Source: Streptomyces sp. NBC_00247
Lineage (GTDB): Bacteria > Actinomycetota > Actinomycetes > Streptomycetales > Streptomycetaceae
Length of the DNA stretch: 64,000 nt
Assembly (NCBI RefSeq): GCF_036188265.1
Contig: NZ_CP108093.1
Location: forward strand, 6,849,001-6,913,000
Direction: 5' to 3'
Below, in pieces: positions 1-8,155 of the stretch. The notes beneath the pieces were generated by a model. The model ran no database searches, was not told where the DNA came from, and saw only the letters and a program-made list of their open reading frames with translations. The stretch's first letter is position 1. Every line of letters begins with the position of its first letter. Position numbers and translations under genes: made by a program.

Positions 1-720
1 CGTGCCGGCCGCTGCCGTCGAGATCGAGTTGTCGATGCGCTCCCCGGCGGGCAGGGCCAGGGAACGGACGGTGCCGGTGGTGTCGTCGGCGGTGCCGACC
101 ACGCCGCCACCGGTGGCGAACCAGACGCGGCCCTGCCAGTCCGGCGACACCCCGGTGACGGCGTCGCCCTCCGGTACGGCCCCGGCCAGCGAGAGTGAAC
201 TCGCGACGAACAGTTCCCAGTTGCCCGAGGCGTTCCGGCGGTGACCGATGCGGAGCAGGGTGCGGTTCCCGTCGACGGCGACGAGGCGGTCCTGGTTGTC
301 GAGGTAGGCGTACACCCCGCCCAGCAGCGAGCCCTTGGCGATGGTGAGCGTCGTCAGCGACGCGCCGGACGCCGGGTCGAGCAGGTGCACGGTGGGCACC
401 TGGCCGAAGATCGGCGTGCAGAGGGCCACCGGGTAGCCGTCCGACCCGACCAGGATCGTGGGGCAAGCCGACTGGAGGGCGACCCGCTTCGAGGTCAGCG
501 AACCCGTCCCCGGCCCGGGAAGCGGGGTGGCGTCGGACGAGCCGGTGTCGCCGTGCATGGTCGCGGTGCCCTGGGGGCCGCTGTACGGGTTGTGCGGCGG
601 CAGCGGACCGGACGTCGTCGCGGCCTGGGCCGGGAAAGCCGCCGCCAGGGTGAAGAGGGTGGCGGCGCCCAGCACTGCGGCACGCGGGAACAGGGACGGA
701 CGAGGCACGGTGGAGTCCAT
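1..720 (-). CDS. Secreted protein of unknown function, N-terminal 240 residues (runs off the left edge)
   Basis: The frame is open from an ATG at 720 to base 1 with no stop, so the C-terminus lies outside the window. The first 35 or so residues form a signal peptide: charged start (MDSTVPRPSLFPR), hydrophobic core (AAVLGAATLFTLAAAF) and an A-Q-A type cleavage site. The mature part begins with a Pro/Gly/Ser-rich stretch, then short beta-like segments mentioning substrate-independent phrases typical of propeller proteins (for example LLDPASGASLTTLTI and VSPDWQGRVWFATGGG). This suggests, but does not prove, a PQQ- or NHL-like beta-propeller. No catalytic motif is visible. It is transcribed away from the mannanase gene, beyond a strong hairpin. 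Function unknown. Confidence 0.75.
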   Translation of the reverse strand, partial: MDSTVPRPSLFPRAAVLGAATLFTLAAAFPAQAATTSGPLPPHNPYSGPQGTATMHGDTGSSDATPLPGPGTGSLTSKRVALQSACPTILVGSDGYPVALCTPIFGQVPTVHLLDPASGASLTTLTIAKGSLLGGVYAYLDNQDRLVAVDGNRTLLRIGHRRNASGNWELFVASSLSLAGAVPEGDAVTGVSPDWQGRVWFATGGGVVGTADDTTGTVRSLALPAGERIDNSISTAAAGT

Positions 721-1295
721 TCGGGAGAGGACGGCAGGGGGCAGCCGACGGCGACGGACGGCAGCCGAGAACGCGGACATCCGTGAGGAATCGGTAGATG
801 CTGACCGATGGGGGCAGAGTTCGTCCGCAGGCGACGTCAGGGGCGACGGAGCGAGCCGATGGGTGTCACTGCCAGGAGGCCGACGGTCCGGGGCCGCGGT
901 GCGGAGGGACGTCGAAGAGGAGAACCCGGGGTGCGGGAGAGGCGCCGAGAAGCGGCGGAACGTCCCGTCGGGACCGGACCGGTGGGATCAGCGACAGAGT
1001 GCGCTGGACTGCCTGCACTGGTCCACGTGGCGACGGGCCACGAGCAGGGCGGGTGCGTACCCGAGTTCCCCAGGGGTTGTCATGGTCACGAACCTTGGCA
1101 GTCGTGCCGTGCCCGGGCAATGGGCGGTCCACATGATGGACGGACAAACCTGCCGGCTACGGCAGTTCTCGCCCGAAAGCCGATGCCCGGCAGGGCGGGG
1201 CCCTGCCGGGCATCGGGTCGGAACGGTCGGACCGGAGGGGTCGGACGACGGTGGTCGGACCGGGGGATCGGGCGAGGGTGGTCGGACCGGAAGGG
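721..1295. other. Intergenic region between the left-edge secreted gene and the mannanase gene
   Basis: No convincing gene; the overlapping frames here have random-looking Arg/Gly/Pro-rich translations. It should hold the promoter of the left-edge gene (both flanking genes read leftward), the hairpin at 1180-1216, and between about 1227 and 1295 several direct copies of GGTCGGACCGG-like sequence just past the mannanase stop. Confidence 0.5.
1180..1216 (-). terminator. Perfect 17-bp hairpin, likely terminator of the mannanase gene
   Basis: Arms at 1180-1196 and 1200-1216 are perfectly complementary (left arm CCGATGCCCGGCAGGGC) with a 3-base GGG loop. The element lies about 80 bases past the mannanase stop codon in the direction of transcription and is followed on that strand by a short CTTTC tract. 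The absence of a long T run is normal for high-GC actinomycetes. It may also insulate the next gene leftward. Confidence 0.75.
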
Positions 1296-2969
1296 TCAGG
1301 CGACGGCGCAGGCCGTGCCGCTGAGGTCGAAGGCGGCCGGTGAGGTGTTCGTGGCCCCCCGGGTGCCGATGAAGCCGAGGGTGACCGAGGCGTTGGCGGC
1401 GATGGCGGAGGTGTACGCGGCCGGGGCCACGCTCACCGCGCTTCCGCTCTGGGTGGGGGTCCCGCCCCACATGTTGCCGATGGTCTGGCCGTTGGCGAAG
1501 GAGAAGCCGAGCTTCCAGTTGCTGACGGCGGCGGTGCCGGTGTTCCGGAGGGTGATCTCGCCCTGGAAGCCGTTGCCCCAGTCGCCGACCACGCGGTAGG
1601 CGACGGAGCAGGCGGCTCCGGTGGAGCCGCCGCCGGTGGCGGTGGTCAGGCTCACCGCGGCCGAGCGGGCCGAACGGTTTCCGGCCGCGTCGCGTGCGTA
1701 CACCGCGAAGGAGTAAGCGGTGTGCGCGGTCAGGGAGTTCACCGTGACGCTCGCGGTGGTGGAGGCCGCGACCGAGGTCTCGGTGGTGCCGTTGACGCGC
1801 ACGACGTCGTACCCCGTCACGCCCACGTTGTCCGTCGAGGCGGCCCAGTTGAGGGTGGCGGAGGTGGCGGTGACCGCCGAGGCGGTCGGGGTGCCGGGGG
1901 CGGTCGGGGCCTGGGTGTCGGCCGTCGTCCCGCCGAAGACGGTGGCCTCCTTGGAGGTCTGCGCGATGCCGTTGACGCCGTGGAAGATGCGCTCGCCCCA
2001 GGAGCTGAGCCGGGTCGGGTCGAAGTCGATGACCAGGTCCAGGATCGGATCCGTGTTGCCGCTCCAGGACCAGGCCAGGTAACCGAGCTTCAGCTGCTCG
2101 GCGGTGGCCATCATGGTGTCCTCGTCCGGGTCCCCGTACTGATCCGCCGGGCCTCCGAACTCACCTATGAGAATAGGAAGTCCGGCGTTCACGAAGGCGT
2201 TCAGGTAGTCGGTGACGGCCTGGGCGGTGTTGTAGACGCTGTACATGTGGATCGAGAAGATCAGGTTGCCGGTGGTGTCGGCGTCGTACACCGACTGGGC
2301 GTTGGCGCGCATGACGCCCTGCCAGTCCTGGCCCCAGTTGGGGGCGTCCACCATGATCGTGTGCTGGAATCCGGCGGTGCGCAGCTTCTGCACGGCGCTG
2401 ATGGTGGGCGCGGTCCACCCGGCCGGGTTGGTGTTGCCCCAGGGCTCGTTGCCGATGTTGATGATGACGTAGCTCTCCTGGCCGGCCAGGACGTCCTTCA
2501 GGCTGATCCAGTAGTCGGCCGCGTGGTCGAGGGTGCCCGCGGCGGAGTCCTCGCCGTAGCCGGTGGTGTCGTGCACCTCCAGCACGCAGATGAGCCGGTT
2601 GGCCTTGCACTGGGTGATGATCCCGGCGACCTCGGTGGGGCTGTTCTTCGTCCACCGGTAACCGTCGGAGAGCACCACGCGGACACTGTTGGCGCCCGTC
2701 GCCTTGATGTCGGCCAGCGACTGGGTCTCGCCCGGGTACCAGGTGTGCGCGTGGTTGACCCCGCGCATCACGAAGTCCTTGCCGTTGCCTTCGAGGAGGC
2801 GCCCGTCGCTGATGTGGAGTCCGGTCGTGGCGGCTTCCGTCGAGCCGGTCCGTGCCAGGGCGGTCGCCGGCGCCAGCGCGCCGACGAGGATGATCCCGAG
2901 GAGAGCGGTCAGGGCTCTCCTGATGAAGAGGGCGGGGTGCGTTCGTGCCGTGCTTCTCGCTGTTCTCAC
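1296..2969 (-). CDS. Secreted GH5 endo-beta-1,4-mannanase with FnIII and CBM2 domains
   Basis: Predicted extracellular enzyme cleaving the beta-1,4-mannan backbone (GH5, subfamily 8-like); a cellulase is less likely. Start: GTG at 2969 with GGAG six bases upstream. Extending to the ATG at 3050 would translate the two operator palindromes (ALWERSHLWERSH), so that start is rejected. The 557-aa product has a signal peptide (residues 1-39, ending P-A-T-A-L-A). The catalytic domain spans about 45-345, with acid/base Glu175 in N-I-G-N-E-P and nucleophile Glu270 in I-L-I-G-E-F-G-G. An FnIII module (about 355-445) and a C-terminal family 2 cellulose-binding module (about 455-557, with the two flanking Cys) follow. 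It is a single-gene unit, probably repressed by a CebR-like LacI protein and induced by cello- or manno-oligosaccharides. Confidence 0.93.
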   Translation of the reverse strand: MRTARSTARTHPALFIRRALTALLGIILVGALAPATALARTGSTEAATTGLHISDGRLLEGNGKDFVMRGVNHAHTWYPGETQSLADIKATGANSVRVVLSDGYRWTKNSPTEVAGIITQCKANRLICVLEVHDTTGYGEDSAAGTLDHAADYWISLKDVLAGQESYVIINIGNEPWGNTNPAGWTAPTISAVQKLRTAGFQHTIMVDAPNWGQDWQGVMRANAQSVYDADTTGNLIFSIHMYSVYNTAQAVTDYLNAFVNAGLPILIGEFGGPADQYGDPDEDTMMATAEQLKLGYLAWSWSGNTDPILDLVIDFDPTRLSSWGERIFHGVNGIAQTSKEATVFGGTTADTQAPTAPGTPTASAVTATSATLNWAASTDNVGVTGYDVVRVNGTTETSVAASTTASVTVNSLTAHTAYSFAVYARDAAGNRSARSAAVSLTTATGGGSTGAACSVAYRVVGDWGNGFQGEITLRNTGTAAVSNWKLGFSFANGQTIGNMWGGTPTQSGSAVSVAPAAYTSAIAANASVTLGFIGTRGATNTSPAAFDLSGTACAVA

Positions 2970-3009
2970 TGCGGCTCCAGAGGGTGGACGCGTCGAGCAT
3001 CGGGCGATA

Positions 3010-3041
3010 TGGGAGCGCTCCCACAAATGGGAGCGCTCCCA
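3010..3041 (-). promoter_or_regulatory. Two CebR-type operators upstream of the mannanase
   Basis: Two identical perfect palindromes TGGGAGCGCTCCCA at 3010-3023 and 3028-3041, centres 18 bp apart, 41-72 bases upstream of the GTG start. This sequence is the known CebR box of Streptomyces cellulose-utilisation genes (LacI family, released by cellobiose). The tandem arrangement suggests cooperative repression. Which LacI-family protein binds here is inferred. Confidence 0.9.
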
Positions 3042-3109
3042 TAAAGCCATTCTGTCGGGGTCACGTCAAGACATCGCACAGGCCCGGGGCGATCCCGGGG
3101 CGATCCGGC

Positions 3110-4051
3110 TCACCGGACCGTCACGGCCGAAGGTGCCGGGCCGGTGGCGATCGTCCCCGGAGCCGGGTGGGGCGGATGCGAGGCGGCCGTGCCGGGCGGC
3201 TCCAGCCCGACCAGCAGGGAGCGGACGGCCTCCACCGCGTGCATGACCATCGCCGGGTCGGCGCCCGGCCGGGCGTGCGCGCTCATCCGGATCGCGGGTG
3301 CCTGCGGGAGGCCGGCGTACTCGACCAGGCCGTCGGGGCCCCGGCCCGCGGTCGCCAGCAGGGCCACCCCGAGCCCGGCGCGCGCGGCCTCCAGCACCCC
3401 CGCGAGGTAGCCGGCGTCGCAGACGACCGAGGCGGTGATGCCGTGCGTGGAGAGGACGTCCAGCGCCCTGCGGCGGATCGCGCACGGTGCCGCCACCGCG
3501 ACCAGCGGGAGGGGGGCCGGGCCCGGCGGTGGCGACCATCCCGGTGCGGCGTACCAGGTCAGGGGCATCCCGCCGACCTGCATGCCCTCCGTGGAGGCTG
3601 CCTCGGTCACGTACACCGCCAGGTCCACGGACCTGCGGTCGACGGCCTCCACGAGCCGCGCGGAACGGTCGATGCGGAACCGGACCCGGCAGTGCGGGAG
3701 CGTCCCGTGGACGGCCTCGGTGATCCGGGGGAGTATCTGGTCCGCTCCGTGCTCGGTGGAGCCGATGACGATGGTGGCGGGCTCGGAGTCCAGCAGCCTG
3801 CGTGCGGCCTCGTCGTGGACCCCGAGTATCCGGCGTGCCTCTTCGAGAAGGAGGTTCCCGGCGTCGGTGAACCGGGTCGCCCGGCCCGCTCGTTCGACCA
3901 CCGGTTTGCCCAACGCCCGCTCCAGGCGGCGGACATGCTGGCTCACCGCCGACTGGCTGAGTGTCAGTGCCTCGGCGGCCCGGTGGAATCCGCCGCGGTC
4001 CGCGACGGCGACGAGACTACGCAAAGCGACAATGTCGAAAACTGGCCCCAT
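3110..4051 (-). CDS. LysR-family transcriptional regulator
   Basis: A 313-aa protein of the usual LysR length. The N-terminal winged helix-turn-helix (residues about 5-65) contains the family signature around FHRAAEALTLSQSAVSQHVRRLE. The effector-binding domain follows, with a Pro/Ala-rich C-terminal tail. It is transcribed divergently from the GlcD-like oxidase gene with 117 bases between start codons, the classic arrangement for a LysR protein controlling its neighbour; a candidate operator lies between them. The effector is unknown. The start ATG at 4051 has no strong ribosome binding site, so translation may be leaderless or begin slightly downstream. Confidence 0.9.
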   Translation of the reverse strand: MGPVFDIVALRSLVAVADRGGFHRAAEALTLSQSAVSQHVRRLERALGKPVVERAGRATRFTDAGNLLLEEARRILGVHDEAARRLLDSEPATIVIGSTEHGADQILPRITEAVHGTLPHCRVRFRIDRSARLVEAVDRRSVDLAVYVTEAASTEGMQVGGMPLTWYAAPGWSPPPGPAPLPLVAVAAPCAIRRRALDVLSTHGITASVVCDAGYLAGVLEAARAGLGVALLATAGRGPDGLVEYAGLPQAPAIRMSAHARPGADPAMVMHAVEAVRSLLVGLEPPGTAASHPPHPAPGTIATGPAPSAVTVR

Positions 4052-4073
4052 GCGGGCACGCTAGCATCAACCA

Positions 4074-4101
4074 ATAAGCATTCACGATCGCTTGTGATCG
4101 T
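4074..4101. promoter_or_regulatory. Candidate LysR operator in the divergent promoter
   Basis: ATAAGC (4074-4079) and GCTTGT (4090-4095) form a 5/6-matched inverted repeat with 10-base spacing. A second overlapping repeat is ACGATC (4084-4089) / GATCGT (4096-4101). Position between divergent LysR and target genes is as expected; the binding itself is inference. Confidence 0.4.
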
Positions 4102-4168
4102 TCCTCCTTGTTGAAGGTGCACGGAGGGTTCGCCATCCTGGCGGCATGTCGCACACCACGGCCGGACC

Positions 4169-5569
4169 GTGAACACGGCCACCCAATCCGTCGAACAGGC
4201 CTCGGCGGGAGCCCGGTTACTCGGCCTGCTCGCTCGGGACCTGCCTCCCGACCGGCTCACCAGCGATCCCCTGCGCACCGCCTCGTACGCCACGGACCGC
4301 TCCGGAGCCCCCCGTCACGGTGAACCGCTCGCCGTCGTGCACGCCCTGGGCACCGACGACGTGTGCACGGTCCTGCGCCACGCGGACGCACTGGGCGTCC
4401 CGGTCGTCCCGCGCGGCGCGGGTACGGGACTCTCGGGAGGTGCGACGGCCGGTGACGGGAGCCTGGTGCTCGACCTGTCCCGGATGAACCGGATCGTCGA
4501 AATCGCCCCGGACGACCAACTCGCCGTCGTGGAACCGGGCGTCGTCACCGCCGACCTCGACCGGGCCGCCGCCGCGCACGGCTTGCGGTACGCCCCCGAC
4601 CCGGCGAGCGCCGCCCTCTCCACCATCGGCGGGAACATCGCGACCAACGCCGGCGGACTGCGCTGCGCCAAGTACGGCGTCACCCGGGACAGCGTGCTGG
4701 GCCTGGAGGCCGTCCTCGCGGACGGGACGGTCGTACGGACCGGCCGGCGCACGGTCAAGGGGGTGGCCGGGTACGACCTCACGGCCCTGCTGACCGGGTC
4801 CGAGGGCACGCTCGCCGTCATCACGGGCGCCACGGTGCGCCTGCGGCCGGTACCCGTCGAGACGGCCACCCTGGCGGCCTGGTTCGGTACCTTCGCCGAC
4901 GCGGCCGACGCCGCGACCGCGATCACCGCGGCCGGGATCGAGCCCGCGATGGCCGAACTGCTGGACGGCCCCGTGCTCGACGCGATCGACGCGGCCCGAG
5001 GCACCTCGCTGCGCGGCAGGGGCGCGGCCCTCCTCATCGTCCAGTGCGACGGCGCCGGTGCGCGGGCCGAGGCCGAACGGGTCGGCGCCGTCCTGGAGAA
5101 GCGCGCCACCTCGCTCACCGTCGCCGCCGACGACGCCGAGGCGGACGCCCTGCTGGCGGCGCGCAGGCTGGCCCTGCCCGCCCTCGAACGCCTGGGGCGC
5201 CCGCTGATCGAGGACATCGCCGTCCCCCGTTCCCGGCTCGCCGAGGCGGTACGGGGCATCGCGGAGATCTCCGCGCGGCGCGAGGTGCCCGTCTTCACCC
5301 TGGCGCACGCGGCGGACGGCAACCTGCACCCCATCATCGTGGTCGACCCGGCCCTGTCCGAACTCCCCGAGGCGGCCTGGGAGGCGGCGGGCGACATCTT
5401 CGCTCTCGCGCTCCGGCTGGGCGGCACGCTCACCGGCGAGCACGGCGTCGGGTCACTCAAAAGGCAGTGGATCGCCGAGGAGTTGGGCGCCGAGAACCAT
5501 GCGCTGCAACGACGCGTCAAGGCCGCCTTCGACCCGCACGGCATCCTGAACCCCGGCAAAGCGGTGTGA
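4169..5569 (+). CDS. FAD-binding oxidoreductase, glycolate oxidase GlcD / D-lactate dehydrogenase family
   Basis: A 466-aa protein with the two domains of the family. The N-terminal PCMH-type FAD-binding domain (about 45-225) includes VPRGAGTGLSGGA and the STIGGNIATNAGGL phosphate-binding segment. The C-terminal FAD-linked oxidase domain (about 225-466) carries the conserved HAADGNLHP and GTLTGEHGVGSLK motifs. It probably oxidises a 2-hydroxy acid such as glycolate or D-lactate. The GTG start at 4169 lacks a clear ribosome binding site. A tiny 8-codon frame (ATG 4146) ends in a TGA overlapping this GTG, so coupling from a leader is possible. Codon 17 is TTA (4217-4219), implying dependence on the bldA leucyl-tRNA. 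Likely regulated by the divergent LysR gene. Confidence 0.88.
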   Translation: MNTATQSVEQASAGARLLGLLARDLPPDRLTSDPLRTASYATDRSGAPRHGEPLAVVHALGTDDVCTVLRHADALGVPVVPRGAGTGLSGGATAGDGSLVLDLSRMNRIVEIAPDDQLAVVEPGVVTADLDRAAAAHGLRYAPDPASAALSTIGGNIATNAGGLRCAKYGVTRDSVLGLEAVLADGTVVRTGRRTVKGVAGYDLTALLTGSEGTLAVITGATVRLRPVPVETATLAAWFGTFADAADAATAITAAGIEPAMAELLDGPVLDAIDAARGTSLRGRGAALLIVQCDGAGARAEAERVGAVLEKRATSLTVAADDAEADALLAARRLALPALERLGRPLIEDIAVPRSRLAEAVRGIAEISARREVPVFTLAHAADGNLHPIIVVDPALSELPEAAWEAAGDIFALALRLGGTLTGEHGVGSLKRQWIAEELGAENHALQRRVKAAFDPHGILNPGKAV

Positions 5570-5665
5570 GCGGAGGGCCGCGCGGTGAAGAGCGAGAACC
5601 GCGTGAGGCCCGCGCGCCGACGGCGGTGGCGCTCCCCCTGGGACGGCGCAGGGCAGCCGCGCCGT

Positions 5666-5696
5666 TTGACCCTGACACGGTGACAAGGTCTTCACT
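5666..5696 (+). promoter_or_regulatory. MerR-type promoter with 19-bp spacer and embedded operator
   Basis: TTGACC (5666-5671) and TTCACT (5691-5696) are separated by exactly 19 bp, the long spacer typical of MerR-controlled promoters. The spacer contains an imperfect inverted repeat, arms 5668-5678 (GACCCTGACAC) and 5680-5690 (GTGACAAGGTC), 9 of 11 positions matched. It lies 22 bases before the HEAT gene, whose operon includes a MerR gene. Confidence 0.7.
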
Positions 5697-5717
5697 GCCT
5701 CCCGAGGAGGTGGTCCG

Positions 5718-6407
5718 ATGACCACGACGAGGCAGGGCACGGACGCGACACGAGCACTTCAGGCACTGGAGGACGGCAGTCCGACCGCACGGCTGAGGGC
5801 CGCCCTGGCGGTCGGGACGACGCCCGACCCGTGCTTCGTGGACAAGCTCGTCGAGCGGTGCGCGATCGAGCCGGAGTTCTTCGTCCGGGACATGCTGACC
5901 TGGGCGCTGGTACGCCACCCGGTGTCCCTGACACTCCCCGTGCTACTCCGGGAGGCCCGCTCGGAGCGTCCTCAGGCGCGCAGTCAGGCGTTGCACACGC
6001 TGTCCAAGATCGGTGACCGGCGGGCATGGCCGGCGATCACACCGGAGCTGCTGGCGGACGCCGACGACGAGGTGGCGAGGAGCGCCTGGCGGGCCGCGGT
6101 CGTGCTCGTCCCGGAAGGTGAGGAACCCGCCCTCGCCGTGGAGCTGGCGAAGCAACTCGCTCGCGGAGAGCGAGCAATGCAGCTGAGTCTCAGCCAGGCG
6201 ATGGTCGCACTGGGCGAGTCGGCCGTGCCCGCTCTGAACGGCGCGACGACGGACCCCGACCCGCGCGTCCGTGCCCACGCGCTCGCCACGGAACATCTGC
6301 TGCGAGAGCCGGACGCCGGATTCGAGGCGGCGATCGAGGAGGCCAGGCGCGTCGCGGCCCTCACCGGAGCCCCCGGGGCGGACGATGAGCACCGTGCTGA
6401 TCGGTGA
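5718..6407 (+). CDS. HEAT-repeat protein
   Basis: A 229-aa Ala/Arg/Glu-rich all-helical protein made of several HEAT-like helical pairs (for example PQARSQALHTLSKIGDRRA and EVARSAWRAAVVL). No signal peptide, membrane segment or catalytic motif. Strong GAGGAGG ribosome binding site before the ATG. Its last 23 bases overlap the start of the MerR-HEAT gene, so the two are translationally coupled and probably act together; HEAT proteins usually serve as protein-binding scaffolds. Expression is probably controlled by the MerR partner through the promoter at 5666-5696. The ligand or stress sensed is unknown. Confidence 0.85.
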   Translation: MTTTRQGTDATRALQALEDGSPTARLRAALAVGTTPDPCFVDKLVERCAIEPEFFVRDMLTWALVRHPVSLTLPVLLREARSERPQARSQALHTLSKIGDRRAWPAITPELLADADDEVARSAWRAAVVLVPEGEEPALAVELAKQLARGERAMQLSLSQAMVALGESAVPALNGATTDPDPRVRAHALATEHLLREPDAGFEAAIEEARRVAALTGAPGADDEHRADR

Positions 6408-7398
6408 GGTGTCGAAACGGTCCGGGGTCAGCGCCCGCATGCTCCGGCACTACGAATCGCTGGGCCTGGTGCGGCCCTCGGGCCGTACGGGCTCCGGCTA
6501 CCGGGAGTACTCCGCACAGGACATCCGGCGGATCTTCCACATCGAGAGCCTGCGGTCGCTGGGACTGTCGCTGCGGGAGATCGGGCGCGCGCTCGACGAC
6601 CCCGGGTTCGCGCCCTCCGCGCTCGTGGACGACCTCGTCCGCCGGACGGCCGAACGCATCGCGGCCGAGACGGAGTTGCTCACCCGGCTGCGCCGGATCG
6701 ACGCGGCGGACCCGGCCGACTGGGAAGGCGTCCTCCACGTCGTCTCCCTCCTCCAGGCGTTGGGGTCGCAGAGCGCCGACGCCCGCCAGCGCGCGGCCCT
6801 CTCCTCGGTCGACCGGGTTCCCCTGCCGGTGGAGGTCCTGGTCGACGCGGTACTGAGCGAGACGGACCCGGTCGTGGCCGGCGCCCTGCGATGGGCGCTG
6901 GCACGGTCGGGCGACGGCGGCCGGGAACTGCTGGCGGAAGGCCTCGGATCACCCGAGGCCGCGGTGCGGAAGCGGGCCGTCCACTCCCTCGCCGAGCTGC
7001 CCGGCGCCGAGGCGACCGCCCACCTGCGCGTGGCCCTCACGAGTCCGGACGACGTGGTACGGCGCTACGCGGCTTTGGCGCTCGGGGCCCGGGGCGTCGC
7101 CGACGCCGTCCCGACGCTCATCGGCATGATCGTGGAGGGCGGCAACGACACCGACGCGGCCGACGCGCTGAGCGTGCTGGCGAGCGACACCGCGACGGCC
7201 GACCGTATCGCGGAGGAACTCGTCGACCGCCTCGCCCGGTCCACCACGGGAGCGGGCGCGCGCGGACGGCTGACCCAGGCGCTGGCGGGCATCCCGGGAC
7301 CGACGGCGTCGCACGCCCTGGTCGAGCTGTCCGACGACGAGGACCGCGCCGTCTCGCTGACCGCCGCCTATCTGCTCCGGCTCCGCGACGCCCGGTGA
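6385..7398 (+). CDS. MerR-family regulator fused to HEAT repeats
   Basis: The ATG at 6385 is the homology-supported start (IGEVSKRSGVSARMLRHYESLGLV is the MerR helix-turn-helix); the frame is open further upstream but inside the HEAT gene. Of 337 residues, about 1-75 are the winged helix, about 75-120 the dimerisation helix, and about 150-337 a HEAT-like array (EAAVRKRAVHSLAELPG, DVVRRYAALALGARG) where most MerR proteins carry a small effector domain. There is no metal-binding Cys cluster, so a metal sensor is unlikely. The array may sense a protein partner, perhaps the co-encoded HEAT protein. Likely autoregulates its promoter. Confidence 0.88.
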   Translation: MSTVLIGEVSKRSGVSARMLRHYESLGLVRPSGRTGSGYREYSAQDIRRIFHIESLRSLGLSLREIGRALDDPGFAPSALVDDLVRRTAERIAAETELLTRLRRIDAADPADWEGVLHVVSLLQALGSQSADARQRAALSSVDRVPLPVEVLVDAVLSETDPVVAGALRWALARSGDGGRELLAEGLGSPEAAVRKRAVHSLAELPGAEATAHLRVALTSPDDVVRRYAALALGARGVADAVPTLIGMIVEGGNDTDAADALSVLASDTATADRIAEELVDRLARSTTGAGARGRLTQALAGIPGPTASHALVELSDDEDRAVSLTAAYLLRLRDAR

Positions 7399-7459
7399 AG
7401 TCCCGCGTCGCCGGACCCGGAACGCGCCGGCGCGAGCCGGGCGCGAGGAGACGTGTCCT

Positions 7460-8155
7460 TCAAGCCAGCCTGCACCTCCCGTCGAGGCCCGCCACCTTTC
7501 CCGACAGACGCAGTGCACGGCCGAGGCCGCGGGGAACGACGCGTGTGCGCAGGGTGACGATGGCGTCCACGGGTGTTCCTGCGGGGGCCCGCACCAGCAG
7601 CCGCAACTCCTCGTTGACGTGCAGGAACTCCTGGTCCGAAGCCCGGAAGTCCCAGTAGGCCGTGGTGAAACCGATCCCCGAGGAGGTGATGCGGGGACAG
7701 TAGACCGTACGGCGTCGCAGGATCTGCGGGGTGGCCTGGGCGGTCAGGAGTGAGCCGGCGACATCGAAGCCGAGGTCTGCGCCGAGGGTCGTCTCGATCT
7801 CCATCGGGGTGGTGCCCTCGACCAGCGCTGGTGCCATGTCCACGACGGTGGTGCCCGGCGTCGGCGAGAGGTCGAGCACCAGACGCGACCACCGCACGGC
7901 GCACTCGGGGTGCGTCTGGACGACGCACATCAGCGGGATGTCGTACAGCTGCGTCGTGGGGTCGTCCGACTCCACCCGGGTGACCGTACCGCGGGCCAGG
8001 CCGATGCGGGTCTCGCGGCGCAGCAGGCGGATCGTCGCCTCGTCGACCGGCGTGAAGGCGCGGTCGGGCTCGTCCTCCTCGACCGTGGGCGTGATCAGCC
8101 CGAGGAGGTCGTAATCGGCGGGCAGCCGACCGCTCGGGTCAGTGGTGCTCGGCAT
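7460..8155 (-). CDS. Unknown protein coupled to the CHAT-domain gene
   Basis: I do not recognise this 231-aa protein. It has no signal peptide, membrane helix or nucleotide-binding motif. The sequence alternates hydrophobic and polar residues, suggesting a beta-rich fold (LYDIPLMCVVQTHPE, RWSRLVLDLSPTPG). The ATG at 8155 begins 17 bases before the end of the CHAT stop codon, so it is translationally coupled to the CHAT protein. That makes it a candidate substrate, regulator or co-effector of the CHAT protease. The open frame extends to 8296, but only inside the CHAT coding region and without a ribosome binding site. Confidence 0.75.
   Translation of the reverse strand: MPSTTDPSGRLPADYDLLGLITPTVEEDEPDRAFTPVDEATIRLLRRETRIGLARGTVTRVESDDPTTQLYDIPLMCVVQTHPECAVRWSRLVLDLSPTPGTTVVDMAPALVEGTTPMEIETTLGADLGFDVAGSLLTAQATPQILRRRTVYCPRITSSGIGFTTAYWDFRASDQEFLHVNEELRLLVRAPAGTPVDAIVTLRTRVVPRGLGRALRLSGKVAGLDGRCRLA

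Noticed and set aside
2970..3050. N-terminal extension of the mannanase to the ATG at 3050
   Set aside because: It would encode two operator palindromes and leave the signal peptide internal.
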